Source: Candidatus Firestoneibacteriota bacterium (GTDB taxonomy: Bacteria; Oederibacteriota; D2-FULL-39-29). Taken from it: DNA of 64,000 nucleotides. The stretch is from the NCBI GenBank assembly GCA_903928075.1, contig CAIYPD010000052.1, positions 34,494 to 98,493 of the forward strand, in the 5' to 3' direction. Shown here piece by piece: positions 33,293 to 40,950 of this stretch (positions are counted from its first letter, which is position 1; each line of letters starts with the position of its first letter). The notes beneath the pieces were generated by a model. That model worked only from the letters and a program-made list of their open reading frames with translations. It ran no database searches and had not been told where the DNA came from. The position numbers were made by a program, and so were the translations under genes.

Positions 33293-33820
33293 TCATTTAA
33301 AACCGTACGGGCGTCCGTTCAGCAATAATTGTTTTATTACCGCGTTGCCGGCTTTACCTACGGCAACCTCCACGGTTATTTTATCTTTATTTCCGCGTCT
33401 TATGATTTCCTCTATCTTTTTTCCTTTACCTTCGGGTACAAAGTAACTTTCAATGCCATACTCCACCCTGTTGTCAAAACGGCCGCCGCCCTTTATTATG
33501 CCCTGCATAAATATTCCTGTATCCGCCGGGAGTCGGGGATAGGCTTTTTTAACTTCCCAGTACCTGCCTCTTTTTTCAAGTTTTACAAATACTTCTTTGC
33601 CGGGAGAAACTGTTCCAAAGTCCTTATCAAAGTTTACACCATTAATTTGATAATTTAAAACTACATAATCACCTCGCAGCAGGTCTCGCGGATCCACTGG
33701 CCGTGTTTCAAGCTCTATCAAAGTCCCTTCATTCAGCACCTTTTCTTTGGAATAAATCATCATTAGTGCTATGGCTACGAATAAAAAGGATGTGATAATA
33801 AGGACAATTCTATTTCTCAT
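33293..33820 (-). CDS. GDYXXLXY-family membrane-anchored protein
   Basis: 175 residues with one N-terminal membrane helix (RIVLIITSFLFVAIALMMIYS) and the family motif in DLLRGDYVVLNYQIN (about 48-62), after which the family is named. The rest is a beta-rich extracytoplasmic domain (VFVKLEKRGRYWEVKKAY). It starts at ATG 33820 within the end of the DUF2157 gene (11-nt overlap), with GGAGGATGAAAG as ribosome site. In other bacteria the family is encoded next to DUF2157 and DUF4401 proteins. Function unknown; presumably a membrane complex with its neighbour. Confidence 0.88.
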   Translation of the reverse strand: MRNRIVLIITSFLFVAIALMMIYSKEKVLNEGTLIELETRPVDPRDLLRGDYVVLNYQINGVNFDKDFGTVSPGKEVFVKLEKRGRYWEVKKAYPRLPADTGIFMQGIIKGGGRFDNRVEYGIESYFVPEGKGKKIEEIIRRGNKDKITVEVAVGKAGNAVIKQLLLNGRPYGFK

Positions 33821-35510
33821 CTTTCATCCTCCTTACAATTTCTCTTCTTTTTTTCTCCAGGTAACTGCCCCCGGCAATAAACAATATACCGCTTATTATG
33901 AAAAATAAAGATTTTTCTTTGAGCTTCCAGAATACATCCAGGTACCTTACAATAATAAATAGTATCAAAGCCGCAATGCCGGAATTAAATATTTTTGGCG
34001 ACTGGCCCTCCAGGCCGAAAAACAACATTGTTACGGAAATAACGACTATCATCGCATTAATAACATAAGAATTGGCTTCCGGATAGCCCGTATTCAACAA
34101 TATAAAAAGAGTACCAACCATAACCGCCAGAATCGCGGTTAATTCGAGTTTAGCCTGCTTTGTCTTCAAGTGGTTCTTTGCGAGTAAATAAGAAAGAATA
34201 AGCATGCCGGCCGCCGGCAGACAAAAGAGGATATATGTTACAGGATTTAATTTTAGCATATCCTTAGTTTCTATTTTATATGAAGAAAGAAAATAGAAGG
34301 CACCCAAAACAAATATAAAACCGAAGACTTTATACAAAATACCGTATTCTTTGTCCTCTTTTTTGTTTTCATGGAGCATGCCGGTCAGATAGAGCAGTAT
34401 CCCGTAAAATATTTGAAAACTTGAATTAACAAGTACTCCCGCCGGATACTTGTGTACATTAATTAGTGCCGCGATAATAAAATTAAACCAGACCAGTACA
34501 TTCAAAATATTTATTCCGAGGCTGGCTTTTGCGTTCTTTTTATACACCAAAAAGAAGACCAGAACCAGCGGGAGCAGCATGTAAATATTCGGGTCTTTGA
34601 AATCCGAAAAAAAATTATACCCGATATTCCAGGCCAGCAAAGCAACGCTTGCGCAAAAAAGAAATAATTCCTCGCCTACCGGCGGTTTTAGTATATTTAC
34701 AAGATAGTAAAATATGAATCCTACGAAAATACCGAGAGGAATATAAAGATATTTCAAAGCCATAGCGTAAAAAGCACCGATAAGGAGGCCGGCAATATTA
34801 AGGACCATCCCCCGGGCAAATTTCTTAGCCAGGGGGAAGAGAAAGATGAAAACTATAGCGGGATAATAATAGTTGGGCAGGCTTTTTCCTACACTGAAGG
34901 AAATATTCCAGATGCCGAGTACGACTGAGGCAAGGATAAAAACAAATTCATTCTCAAGAAAATAAGCCAGCGGAAGTAGCGGCAGGGTCCACAAAATAAG
35001 GATTATCCAACTGCCATCTGAACTCAGATTATAGATTTGTGCAATAAGCGCCAGGGTAGCGCCCCAAAGTATAGCCGCCAAAACTATCAAACTCTTGCCG
35101 AGAACAGGATATTTCCCTTTTTCAAAAGAAAGAAAGTACCCAACCCAGAGTGTTCCTATAGTAAGCAGTAGAAGCGCCGCCGTCCTCAGGTACTTTGGTA
35201 TCTCCTGCCAGTTACTGGCAATAAGAAATATGAACCCTATCCCTATAAATACTGCTCCAAACAGGGTTATTATTTTTATCATGTCTATCTTCTTTTTCGG
35301 CGCCGCTCTGTTGATTTTACTCATCTCAGCCATTAGTCCGGCCTGTTCGGGAGAGATAAGTTTATTTTCCTCCCAGAGCAGAAGTTGTTTTTGAAGCCAG
35401 GAGGCCCGTGATTTCGTCATGATAATTCTGGTTATAACATATACAATAACGGCCGGCAGGACTAAAGAAAATAATACCGCAAAAATATAAATCCAGATAT
35501 AGTCGCTCAC
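33810..35510 (-). CDS. DUF2157-family polytopic membrane protein
   Basis: 566 residues. After a first membrane helix, the cytoplasmic DUF2157-type stretch KQLLLWEENKLISPEQAGLM (about 40) leads into about 16 further hydrophobic segments, several paired (FLIASNWQEIPKYLR, TLWVGYFLSFEKGKY). Start GTG 35510 has CCAGGAGGTTTT upstream. It overlaps the GDYXXLXY gene by 11 nt, the typical partner. No DUF4401 gene is present in the window. Role unknown; such proteins resemble membrane stress or envelope components but there is no direct evidence. Confidence 0.85.
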   Translation of the reverse strand: MSDYIWIYIFAVLFSLVLPAVIVYVITRIIMTKSRASWLQKQLLLWEENKLISPEQAGLMAEMSKINRAAPKKKIDMIKIITLFGAVFIGIGFIFLIASNWQEIPKYLRTAALLLLTIGTLWVGYFLSFEKGKYPVLGKSLIVLAAILWGATLALIAQIYNLSSDGSWIILILWTLPLLPLAYFLENEFVFILASVVLGIWNISFSVGKSLPNYYYPAIVFIFLFPLAKKFARGMVLNIAGLLIGAFYAMALKYLYIPLGIFVGFIFYYLVNILKPPVGEELFLFCASVALLAWNIGYNFFSDFKDPNIYMLLPLVLVFFLVYKKNAKASLGINILNVLVWFNFIIAALINVHKYPAGVLVNSSFQIFYGILLYLTGMLHENKKEDKEYGILYKVFGFIFVLGAFYFLSSYKIETKDMLKLNPVTYILFCLPAAGMLILSYLLAKNHLKTKQAKLELTAILAVMVGTLFILLNTGYPEANSYVINAMIVVISVTMLFFGLEGQSPKIFNSGIAALILFIIVRYLDVFWKLKEKSLFFIISGILFIAGGSYLEKKRREIVRRMKDEK

Positions 35511-35573
35511 AAAACCTCCTGGTTCTAATTACTAATTGCTGATTGAAAAAAGTGGCCAGAGCCTATTTAATTC

Positions 35574-36758
35574 CTATTCTACTTTGACTTGTATTTCTCT
35601 TGAATTCTTTTTGGCATCTTCAATTTGTATGAAATAATTCCCGGTCTCGACAGGATTGCCTGAAGAATCAGTTAAATCCCACAAAACCAATGGAGCTTTT
35701 ATGTCCAAGTTCCTGACCGGTTTGTTTTGTGAATTCATAATTTTAATAGTAAGCTTACCGCCCGGAAGATTCAAAAAGCCAACCTTACCTTTGCCTTTCA
35801 GATACGGACCGCCGTAGATCTTTATTTTTTCAAGCGGAGCCGTCCCGCCGGTCCCGGCAAAAGCTGCTTCTGCAGCCGTCGATTCTATTATAGCTTCAAA
35901 GTCACCCATCTGCAAGGATTCCAGCGTAGCAAGATCCCCGTCATTCCATCTTTCGTCAAGAGTGCCGTATATATATGGAAGGCGTCCTCTATCTGCAATG
36001 ATAAAGCCGTATTTTTTTAAACCGACCGCAATAATCTGTGCTTGCGGCCCGAGCTTTGAGATATCTACGGAGTCCTTGAGACGGAACCTCTGACCCATTG
36101 CCGGGAGCTTAGGGTCCTTATTTAGGGCCGGTGAATTTCTGGCCGGATAAACATATCTGTCATCAATGCGGTTGACGACTGCCCTAACAGCGTGATCCAG
36201 GCTGCCTTTTGTTATATCTTGATACCGGACAAGTCCCGGAAGAATAGCCATCCCGGCAGGGTCGGCGGAATAGGCTTTTTCCTTGCGTAAATCATTTGAA
36301 TCTAAATTAAAGATAGCGGCAGAAAAAACAAACCAGGTGTTCGGCCGGCCGGTAAGCCCTGTTTGTCCGTTTAGAAACTCATAGAGTAAATGACTTTTTG
36401 TATCTACAACTATAACCCGGGGATTCTCACCCGCTTCCTTTTGCGCGTCAAAAGGAATCTTATAGGGCCCTTTATCACTGTCTTCCGGTTTGCCGTTATC
36501 ATTAATTTCCACAGGATATTCTTTGCCGTTACTTACCAGCGAATAGGGAATGCCCCGGGCCGAACCAAACCAGGGTTTTAAGGAGTTCTTCCGACCTATA
36601 GACTCTATATAATCGTTGGAGTTTTTATTAACCTCTACCTTGGAAATATTTTGATTCCACGGATTATTTTTAGGAAATATCTGAATAGGAATATCGGGGC
36701 ATTGATACGCAGATAAAACTGCTCCGGTTATCAAAAACACTGCTATTGTTTTTAACAT
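35574..36758 (-). CDS. Exported protein of unknown function with C-terminal FlgD-like Ig domain
   Basis: 394 residues from ATG 36758. The ORF-track start at 36812 (MRLYKLYELYKL..) is translated repeat DNA and was rejected; the ribosome site GGGTGA is weak. The signal peptide is MLKTIAVFLITGAVLSA. The body (PIQIFPKNNPWNQNIS, RVIVVDTKSHLLYEF, SLDHAVRAVVNRID, YGFIIADRGR) resembles exported hypothetical proteins found in several phyla, with possible hydrolase or toxin-immunity-like roles not established. The C-terminal 70 residues (KIMNSQNKPVRNLDIK, VLWDLTDSSGNPVETGNYFIQI) match the FlgD/T9SS-like Ig repeat that sits at the end of secreted proteins. No neighbour gives a functional clue. Confidence 0.7.
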   Translation of the reverse strand: MLKTIAVFLITGAVLSAYQCPDIPIQIFPKNNPWNQNISKVEVNKNSNDYIESIGRKNSLKPWFGSARGIPYSLVSNGKEYPVEINDNGKPEDSDKGPYKIPFDAQKEAGENPRVIVVDTKSHLLYEFLNGQTGLTGRPNTWFVFSAAIFNLDSNDLRKEKAYSADPAGMAILPGLVRYQDITKGSLDHAVRAVVNRIDDRYVYPARNSPALNKDPKLPAMGQRFRLKDSVDISKLGPQAQIIAVGLKKYGFIIADRGRLPYIYGTLDERWNDGDLATLESLQMGDFEAIIESTAAEAAFAGTGGTAPLEKIKIYGGPYLKGKGKVGFLNLPGGKLTIKIMNSQNKPVRNLDIKAPLVLWDLTDSSGNPVETGNYFIQIEDAKKNSREIQVKVE

Positions 36759-36778
36759 ATTCACCCAGAAATGCGTTA

Positions 36779-37386
36779 GTTTGTAAAGTTCATAAAGTTT
36801 GTAAAGTCTCATAATCGTTGAAATATATTATATAAAAACTACTTTGCCTTTAATCCTGATGGAGTTGTAGGTTTTTGTTTAAACGAATGCTTTATTGTAT
36901 CAATTGGCGGCTCTATATCATCATCTGAATTTTCTTTGCCGTCCGGGCCATTGCTTCCAAGTAAATAATTAATTGCTTTTCCTTTACTATCTTTTTCAAA
37001 TATTGGTTGATACTTAAGTTTATTTCCCCAATTATCAAAGTGCCATTTTTTGTCAAGATATTCTTCTTTTATCAATACTTCTAAATTTACAGGATAGTTT
37101 TTATAATGACTAAAATACAAATCCAATGACGACTGCACCCCTCGCAGACTTGCATTGCAAGCCGCAATTTCAGCCTCTTTAAGACGACTAGGATTATACT
37201 CTGGCATAATCAGCCATATAATTACTGCCATAGATACAATGGACAAGGCAATTACTTGGATTGTTTGGACTATTTTTGCTCTCATTCTTTCAATTCCTTG
37301 AACTATACCAATCAAATAAAATTAAATACCACCTTAGCGTAAGACTTTACAAACCTTACGAACTTTATAGACCTTATAGACCGAAC
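36779..37386 (-). mobile_element. Possible mobile cassette: pseudopilin-like gene between inverted 9-bp repeat arrays
   Basis: The left end reads GTTTGTAAA-GTTCATAAA-GTTTGTAAA-GTCT on the plus strand. The right end reads GTCTATAAG-GTCTATAAA-GTTCGTAAG-GTTTGTAAA-GTCT on the minus strand, so the two ends are inverted copies. The right end starts at the stop codon of the nitroreductase gene. Both inner flanks (ATCG.TGAA..ATATTA..AAACTAC and CTAAGGTRGTA) recur at 63548-63656, where the gene between them is missing. No transposase is present. A repeat-bounded cassette with a deleted derivative is the simplest reading, but mobility is inferred. Confidence 0.45.
36839..37285 (-). CDS. Type II secretion GspG-like pseudopilin without canonical prepilin leader
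   Basis: 148 residues from ATG 37285 (AAGGAATTGAAAG upstream; the ORF-track start 37315 lacks a ribosome site). One N-terminal membrane helix (IVQTIQVIALSIVSMAVIIWLIM) is followed by the T2SSG core: ACNASLRGVQSSLDLYF, YKNYPVNLEVLI, FDNWGNKLKYQP, SNGPDGKENSDDDI. The last carries the Asp-rich calcium loop of GspG. The glycine plus phenylalanine/glutamate prepilin-peptidase site is absent, so processing as a normal pilin is doubtful. The gene looks more AT-rich than its neighbours and is enclosed by inverted repeat arrays. No other secretion genes are near. Possibly a minor pseudopilin or an orphan cargo gene. Confidence 0.7.
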   Translation of the reverse strand: MRAKIVQTIQVIALSIVSMAVIIWLIMPEYNPSRLKEAEIAACNASLRGVQSSLDLYFSHYKNYPVNLEVLIKEEYLDKKWHFDNWGNKLKYQPIFEKDSKGKAINYLLGSNGPDGKENSDDDIEPPIDTIKHSFKQKPTTPSGLKAK

Positions 37387-37902
37387 TTAGAACTTTTCGT
37401 AATGCACCATTTCTTTTAACTCTTTTCTTATCCGGACTGCCGGTTCTCCGGCAGGAAAACCCAGAGGGGTTAAAGCAACTACTTTGATATTCGACGGTAC
37501 CCGGAGAATTTTCTCCGCGACAGCAGGATTGAAAGCGCAGACCCAGCAGGTTCCAAGACCCTCATTGGCGGCAGCAAGTATCAGGTGATCAAAAGCTATA
37601 GTCAGATCTACAAAAGCAGCATTAAAATTATCATAGGACCGTTTCCAGGCAGCCTCAATATCAACACAGCCCGCGATAATAACCGGAGCAGTAAAAAACC
37701 ATTCCCGGCTATAAGCTTCTTTCAATTCTTCTTTTACTTTTTTATCTCTAATAACAATAAGATGCACCGGCTGAATATTGCAGGCAGAAGGCGCAAGCCT
37801 TGCCGCCTCCAGAACTTTGCTCAGGACTTTCTCAGATACCGGCTTAGAAAGATCATACTTTCTTATACTTCTTCTTTTATTTATCAATTCAGTATATTCC
37901 AT
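37387..37902 (-). CDS. Nitroreductase-family flavoprotein
   Basis: 171 residues from ATG 37902, which has GCGGGGGAAA upstream; the ORF-track start at 37923 has none. The N-terminal INKRRSIRKYDL binds FMN phosphate in the family, APSACNIQPVHLIVI follows, and AANEGLGTCWVCAFNP with the C-terminal ALTPLGFPAGEP completes the fold. FMN-dependent NAD(P)H oxidoreductases of this short type reduce nitro-compounds, quinones or act in cofactor metabolism; the substrate is unknown. It stands between pgeF and the pseudopilin cassette. The stop codon at 37387 is immediately followed by a 9-bp repeat array. Confidence 0.87.
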   Translation of the reverse strand: MEYTELINKRRSIRKYDLSKPVSEKVLSKVLEAARLAPSACNIQPVHLIVIRDKKVKEELKEAYSREWFFTAPVIIAGCVDIEAAWKRSYDNFNAAFVDLTIAFDHLILAAANEGLGTCWVCAFNPAVAEKILRVPSNIKVVALTPLGFPAGEPAVRIRKELKEMVHYEKF

Positions 37903-37938
37903 ATATTTTTCCCCCGCGTTCAACCTCGTTTTTTGTAC

Positions 37939-37973
37939 TTGCTAACCCTCCGACCATCCAAGCCTCTAAGCAT
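37939..37973 (-). repeat. Degenerate 16-bp-unit tandem repeat at the end of pgeF
   Basis: On the minus strand GATGCTT-AGAGGCTTGGATGGTC-GGAGGGTTAGCAA repeats the unit seen at 23-66. It begins inside the last codons of pgeF, so that the TAG stop is part of the repeat (GATGCTTAGAGG). Orientation relative to the upstream gene is the same in both copies. Confidence 0.55.
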
Positions 37974-38667
37974 CTGTAATAATGCCGGAGACCATCCTAC
38001 CCGCCCTCTTTCCTTCCCTTCTATATGAGTAGTACTTTTCCGGTTGACAGCAGGTACAGCTTTTAGTGTCTTTAATATTTTTAGCAGGTATTTTTGCTAT
38101 TTTCAATTGCTCTTTTAAAATATCCGGGAGAGAAAAATATATTAGCCCCCTCCATGTGTAAATACCGGTTTTTCCGTATCGTCTCTCAAAACGCCTGACA
38201 AATGAAGGACTAACCTCATAACAGCATTCTCGGATTCCCGGCCCTAAAATGAATCTTAAATCCGCCGTTTTTGAACCTTTTTTAATTAATTTTCTAATAG
38301 CATTTTTGACAATTTCTTTGTGTACGCCCTTCCACCCGCAATGAGCAAGAGCAATATATCTTTTTTTCGTATCATAGATAAATACGGGAAGACAGTCAGC
38401 CGTAAATATCAAGAGCATACAGCCGGGAGTATAAGAAACAAAACCATCCGCGGCCTGCGGAATTTTTTCTCCGCAATTCTTTGCCTCCCTTATTCTTCTT
38501 CCGTGAATCTGTTTTCCAAAAACCGTCTTCAGCGGCGTTACCCGCAGGAATTTTAATAAAGACCTGTAATTCGTTTCAAATTTCCGCTCTTTAAAGTTTA
38601 AAGGCCTTAGCGAGGTAAAGCACAAAAGGCCGTTTTTTTGTTTTTTCCAGATCATACCCTTTTTCAT
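37966..38667 (-). CDS. pgeF: Peptidoglycan editing factor PgeF / multicopper-oxidase-like purine nucleosidase (YfiH/YlmD family)
   Basis: 233 residues. The family signature is visible as ADCLPVFIYDTKKRYIALAHCGWKG (Cys and His ligands, about 90-115) and LGPGIRECCYEV (about 152), with DTKSCTCCQPEKYYSYRRE near the end. Family members remove mis-incorporated residues during peptidoglycan precursor synthesis, and some show purine nucleoside phosphorylase or deaminase activity. Start ATG 38667 overlaps the amidase stop as ATGA. The gene commonly sits next to dcw clusters, as here. Its last three residues (TDA) coincide with a dispersed repeat. Confidence 0.92.
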   Translation of the reverse strand: MKKGMIWKKQKNGLLCFTSLRPLNFKERKFETNYRSLLKFLRVTPLKTVFGKQIHGRRIREAKNCGEKIPQAADGFVSYTPGCMLLIFTADCLPVFIYDTKKRYIALAHCGWKGVHKEIVKNAIRKLIKKGSKTADLRFILGPGIRECCYEVSPSFVRRFERRYGKTGIYTWRGLIYFSLPDILKEQLKIAKIPAKNIKDTKSCTCCQPEKYYSYRREGKRAGRMVSGIITDA

Positions 38668-39935
38668 TGTTCCTTGGAACCTTCCTTTGACTCTTCTGCC
38701 GGTAATTTCACCGAGACGGTAGGCGCAATTTCTGTTTCGGGGGCACTTGTCGCGCTTATAAAATCTGCCAGGCCAAAAGTTACCGCCTTGGCTATGCTAT
38801 TTTTAAATTCGCTCTCCCTGAGTTTTTTCTCCTCCGCAGGATTCGTAATAAAAGCTACTTCTAAAAGAACTGCCGGCATATTTGCGTGAGCGATAACATA
38901 AAAAGGTGCCCTGAGGATCATATTTTTATTCCGGCTCTCCACATCCGCATAACCGGTGACATTATCAAGTATATTCCCCGCCAGCAAGATACTCAGGTAA
39001 TCATTGGATTTTGAACTCAACTCGCTTAAAATGGAGCTGACCCCGCCGGTCTTCGCATATTCCATATTTTCCCTTAACGCCAGACCCCCGGATTTTTTAT
39101 CCGTCGGTTCCGTATTATATATATAAACTTCCGTTCCCGTGGCTTCCCGGTCCGTGCTTGCATTTATATGGATGGACACAAATATGTCGCCTTTACCGCT
39201 ATTGGCAATGGCAGAGCGCTCCTGCAAACTAATATACTCGTCTTTGGTCCGGGTTAGCACTACTTCTTTTTTTAAACTTTCTTTTATCATTTTTGCCGTC
39301 AGCAGTGCCAGCTCCAGTGTTATCTGTTTTTCCTGGAGGCCGCTTTTACTCACTGCGCCCGGGTCTTTCCCCCCGTGACCGGCGTCTATAACAATCCGGT
39401 CTACTTTAAACTTTTCCCCTTTTAAAACAGGCACGCTTCGGATATTTAATCCTGGAGGTTCGGGTTTTTCCGTCTTGGGCCGGGTTTTTTTGGCCGTTTC
39501 CGCCGGTTTATTTGGCGTTTCATAAGAAACGATAAGAAGTTTATTTTTTTTATCGGCTTTTACCGAACCTTTAAGCAGGCTTGCGAAAATATAATTCAAA
39601 CCCTCCGGCGAAAGAAAATATTTATTTTCCGAAAAAATATAGAAATCCTTTAATTTGCTCTCGGCACCGACAGTTAACCTGAGAGAATTGACACCCCGGC
39701 TTAATAGAACCCGTTTCTTGGCGGGCACATAGGAGAAGGAAATATCATAAGCGGCACAAATACCTTTAAGATGATAATAAGTGTCAAAACCCCGCGCGGC
39801 CGTAAATATTTTGATTTTCCTGGCCTGACCGTTTTCGCTGATTTTGACTTCAGAAAAGACAATTCTCTCCCTCAAGCTCTGCGCACCAAGGCAAAACAGG
39901 GCAAGCACAAGCAGAAAAAATATTTTAATCCGCAT
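38664..39935 (-). CDS. N-acetylmuramoyl-L-alanine amidase (Amidase_3), exported
   Basis: 423 residues if it begins at ATG 39935 (an in-frame ATG at 39950 preceded by AAGG is equally possible; both overlap the upstream deacetylase). A signal peptide (MRIKIFFLLVLALFCLGAQS) is followed by a beta-rich copper-amine-oxidase-like or AMIN-like N-domain (about 25-145) and a Pro-rich linker. The zinc amidase domain carries VIDAGHGGKDPGAVS, Glu in LQEKQITLE, VSIHINAS and VLLEVAFITNPAEEK. It cleaves the peptide stem from glycan strands during daughter-cell separation. Placed between two deacetylases and pgeF, all peptidoglycan-remodelling genes. Confidence 0.93.
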   Translation of the reverse strand: MRIKIFFLLVLALFCLGAQSLRERIVFSEVKISENGQARKIKIFTAARGFDTYYHLKGICAAYDISFSYVPAKKRVLLSRGVNSLRLTVGAESKLKDFYIFSENKYFLSPEGLNYIFASLLKGSVKADKKNKLLIVSYETPNKPAETAKKTRPKTEKPEPPGLNIRSVPVLKGEKFKVDRIVIDAGHGGKDPGAVSKSGLQEKQITLELALLTAKMIKESLKKEVVLTRTKDEYISLQERSAIANSGKGDIFVSIHINASTDREATGTEVYIYNTEPTDKKSGGLALRENMEYAKTGGVSSILSELSSKSNDYLSILLAGNILDNVTGYADVESRNKNMILRAPFYVIAHANMPAVLLEVAFITNPAEEKKLRESEFKNSIAKAVTFGLADFISATSAPETEIAPTVSVKLPAEESKEGSKEQ

Positions 39936-40950
39936 ATTCTCGGGGGTCATCTTTTACCTTAACGGTAAAAATCTCCTCAAACTTCTTTAGAGTATGGTCA
40001 TTAAAAACACCTCTGCGCCTCAAGGCATAAGGATTGGTAAAAACCGTATTTTTATCCCATTGGACCGTTACCGAGGCCTTATAACCGCTTTCTTTTAAAA
40101 GCCCGATAACCGTAGCATTATAGCCGCCGTAAGGATACGCAAAATACAAAACTTTTTTATTTAGTTTTTCCTCAATTATGTTTTTTGAGTCCACAAGTTC
40201 TTTGCGAATCCTGGCTTCGTAGGCCTCCTGGGTCTCGTTTTTAAGCATCCTGTTCAGATGCGGGTGAGAAATAGAATGTGATTCTATTTCCATAAGCCCT
40301 TCGTCGTGCAATAATTTGATAGTGTCCCACTTCATGGCCGTCTTATCCAACTTCAAAGCATTGATATGTAAAAACAAGGTTGCCGGCAGATTATATTTTT
40401 TCAGCACGGGGTAGGCAATCTTGTAAATTGTCTCGTCTGCTCCGTCAAAGGTTATGATTACTGCGTTTTCTCCGTAGGGCTGTTTTTTTTCGATTCTCTC
40501 CGCAAAATCCGAAAAAGACACCACTTTATAGTTTTTGGAGAGAAAGTCCATTTGTTTTTCGAAATTTTCCGCACTTACTATAAGCTTGCGGTCTGAGGGT
40601 TTGGTAAATCTGTTGAGTTTGGGATCTTCACTTTTTAAATAAGCCTCGGGAAAAATTGCATGATAGTTGAGAATTTTAACCCAGACAGAAGAGTCCTTCT
40701 CCTGCGGCCGGCTCTTCGTATTTGCTTTACCATTAATTCGAGTCTTTCCGCCGGACTTTTTACCGCTGTCCTGTTTTTCCTGCTCCGCCGGCAAAGGCGC
40801 CAAAAGAGCGGCAGCTTTACCCTCTTCTGCCGTGCCCGCCCGTGGCAAAGGAGTCTTAACCGTTTTATTTTGCTGCTTAGTGTAAAAAAATAAGCCCAGA
40901 CAGAGAAATAGCAGTATCAACAATAGCCCGATCTTACCTGTATTCTTCAT
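39925..40950 (-). CDS. Membrane-anchored polysaccharide deacetylase-like protein, altered metal motif
   Basis: 341 residues with one N-terminal membrane anchor (IGLLLILLFLCLGLFFYT), a charged Lys/Gln-rich linker (about 30-90) and a NodB domain. WVKILNYHAIF leads the domain. Motif 1 reads VIITFDGADE (about 165), where active enzymes have TFDDG: the first Asp is present but the metal-binding second Asp is replaced by Gly. Motif 2, ESHSISHPHL (about 218), and motif 3, YFAYPYGGYN, are intact. It may bind metal differently or be inactive. It overlaps the upstream deacetylase by 17 nt and the amidase downstream. Likely acts on peptidoglycan or a surface polysaccharide. Confidence 0.83.
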   Translation of the reverse strand: MKNTGKIGLLLILLFLCLGLFFYTKQQNKTVKTPLPRAGTAEEGKAAALLAPLPAEQEKQDSGKKSGGKTRINGKANTKSRPQEKDSSVWVKILNYHAIFPEAYLKSEDPKLNRFTKPSDRKLIVSAENFEKQMDFLSKNYKVVSFSDFAERIEKKQPYGENAVIITFDGADETIYKIAYPVLKKYNLPATLFLHINALKLDKTAMKWDTIKLLHDEGLMEIESHSISHPHLNRMLKNETQEAYEARIRKELVDSKNIIEEKLNKKVLYFAYPYGGYNATVIGLLKESGYKASVTVQWDKNTVFTNPYALRRRGVFNDHTLKKFEEIFTVKVKDDPREYAD

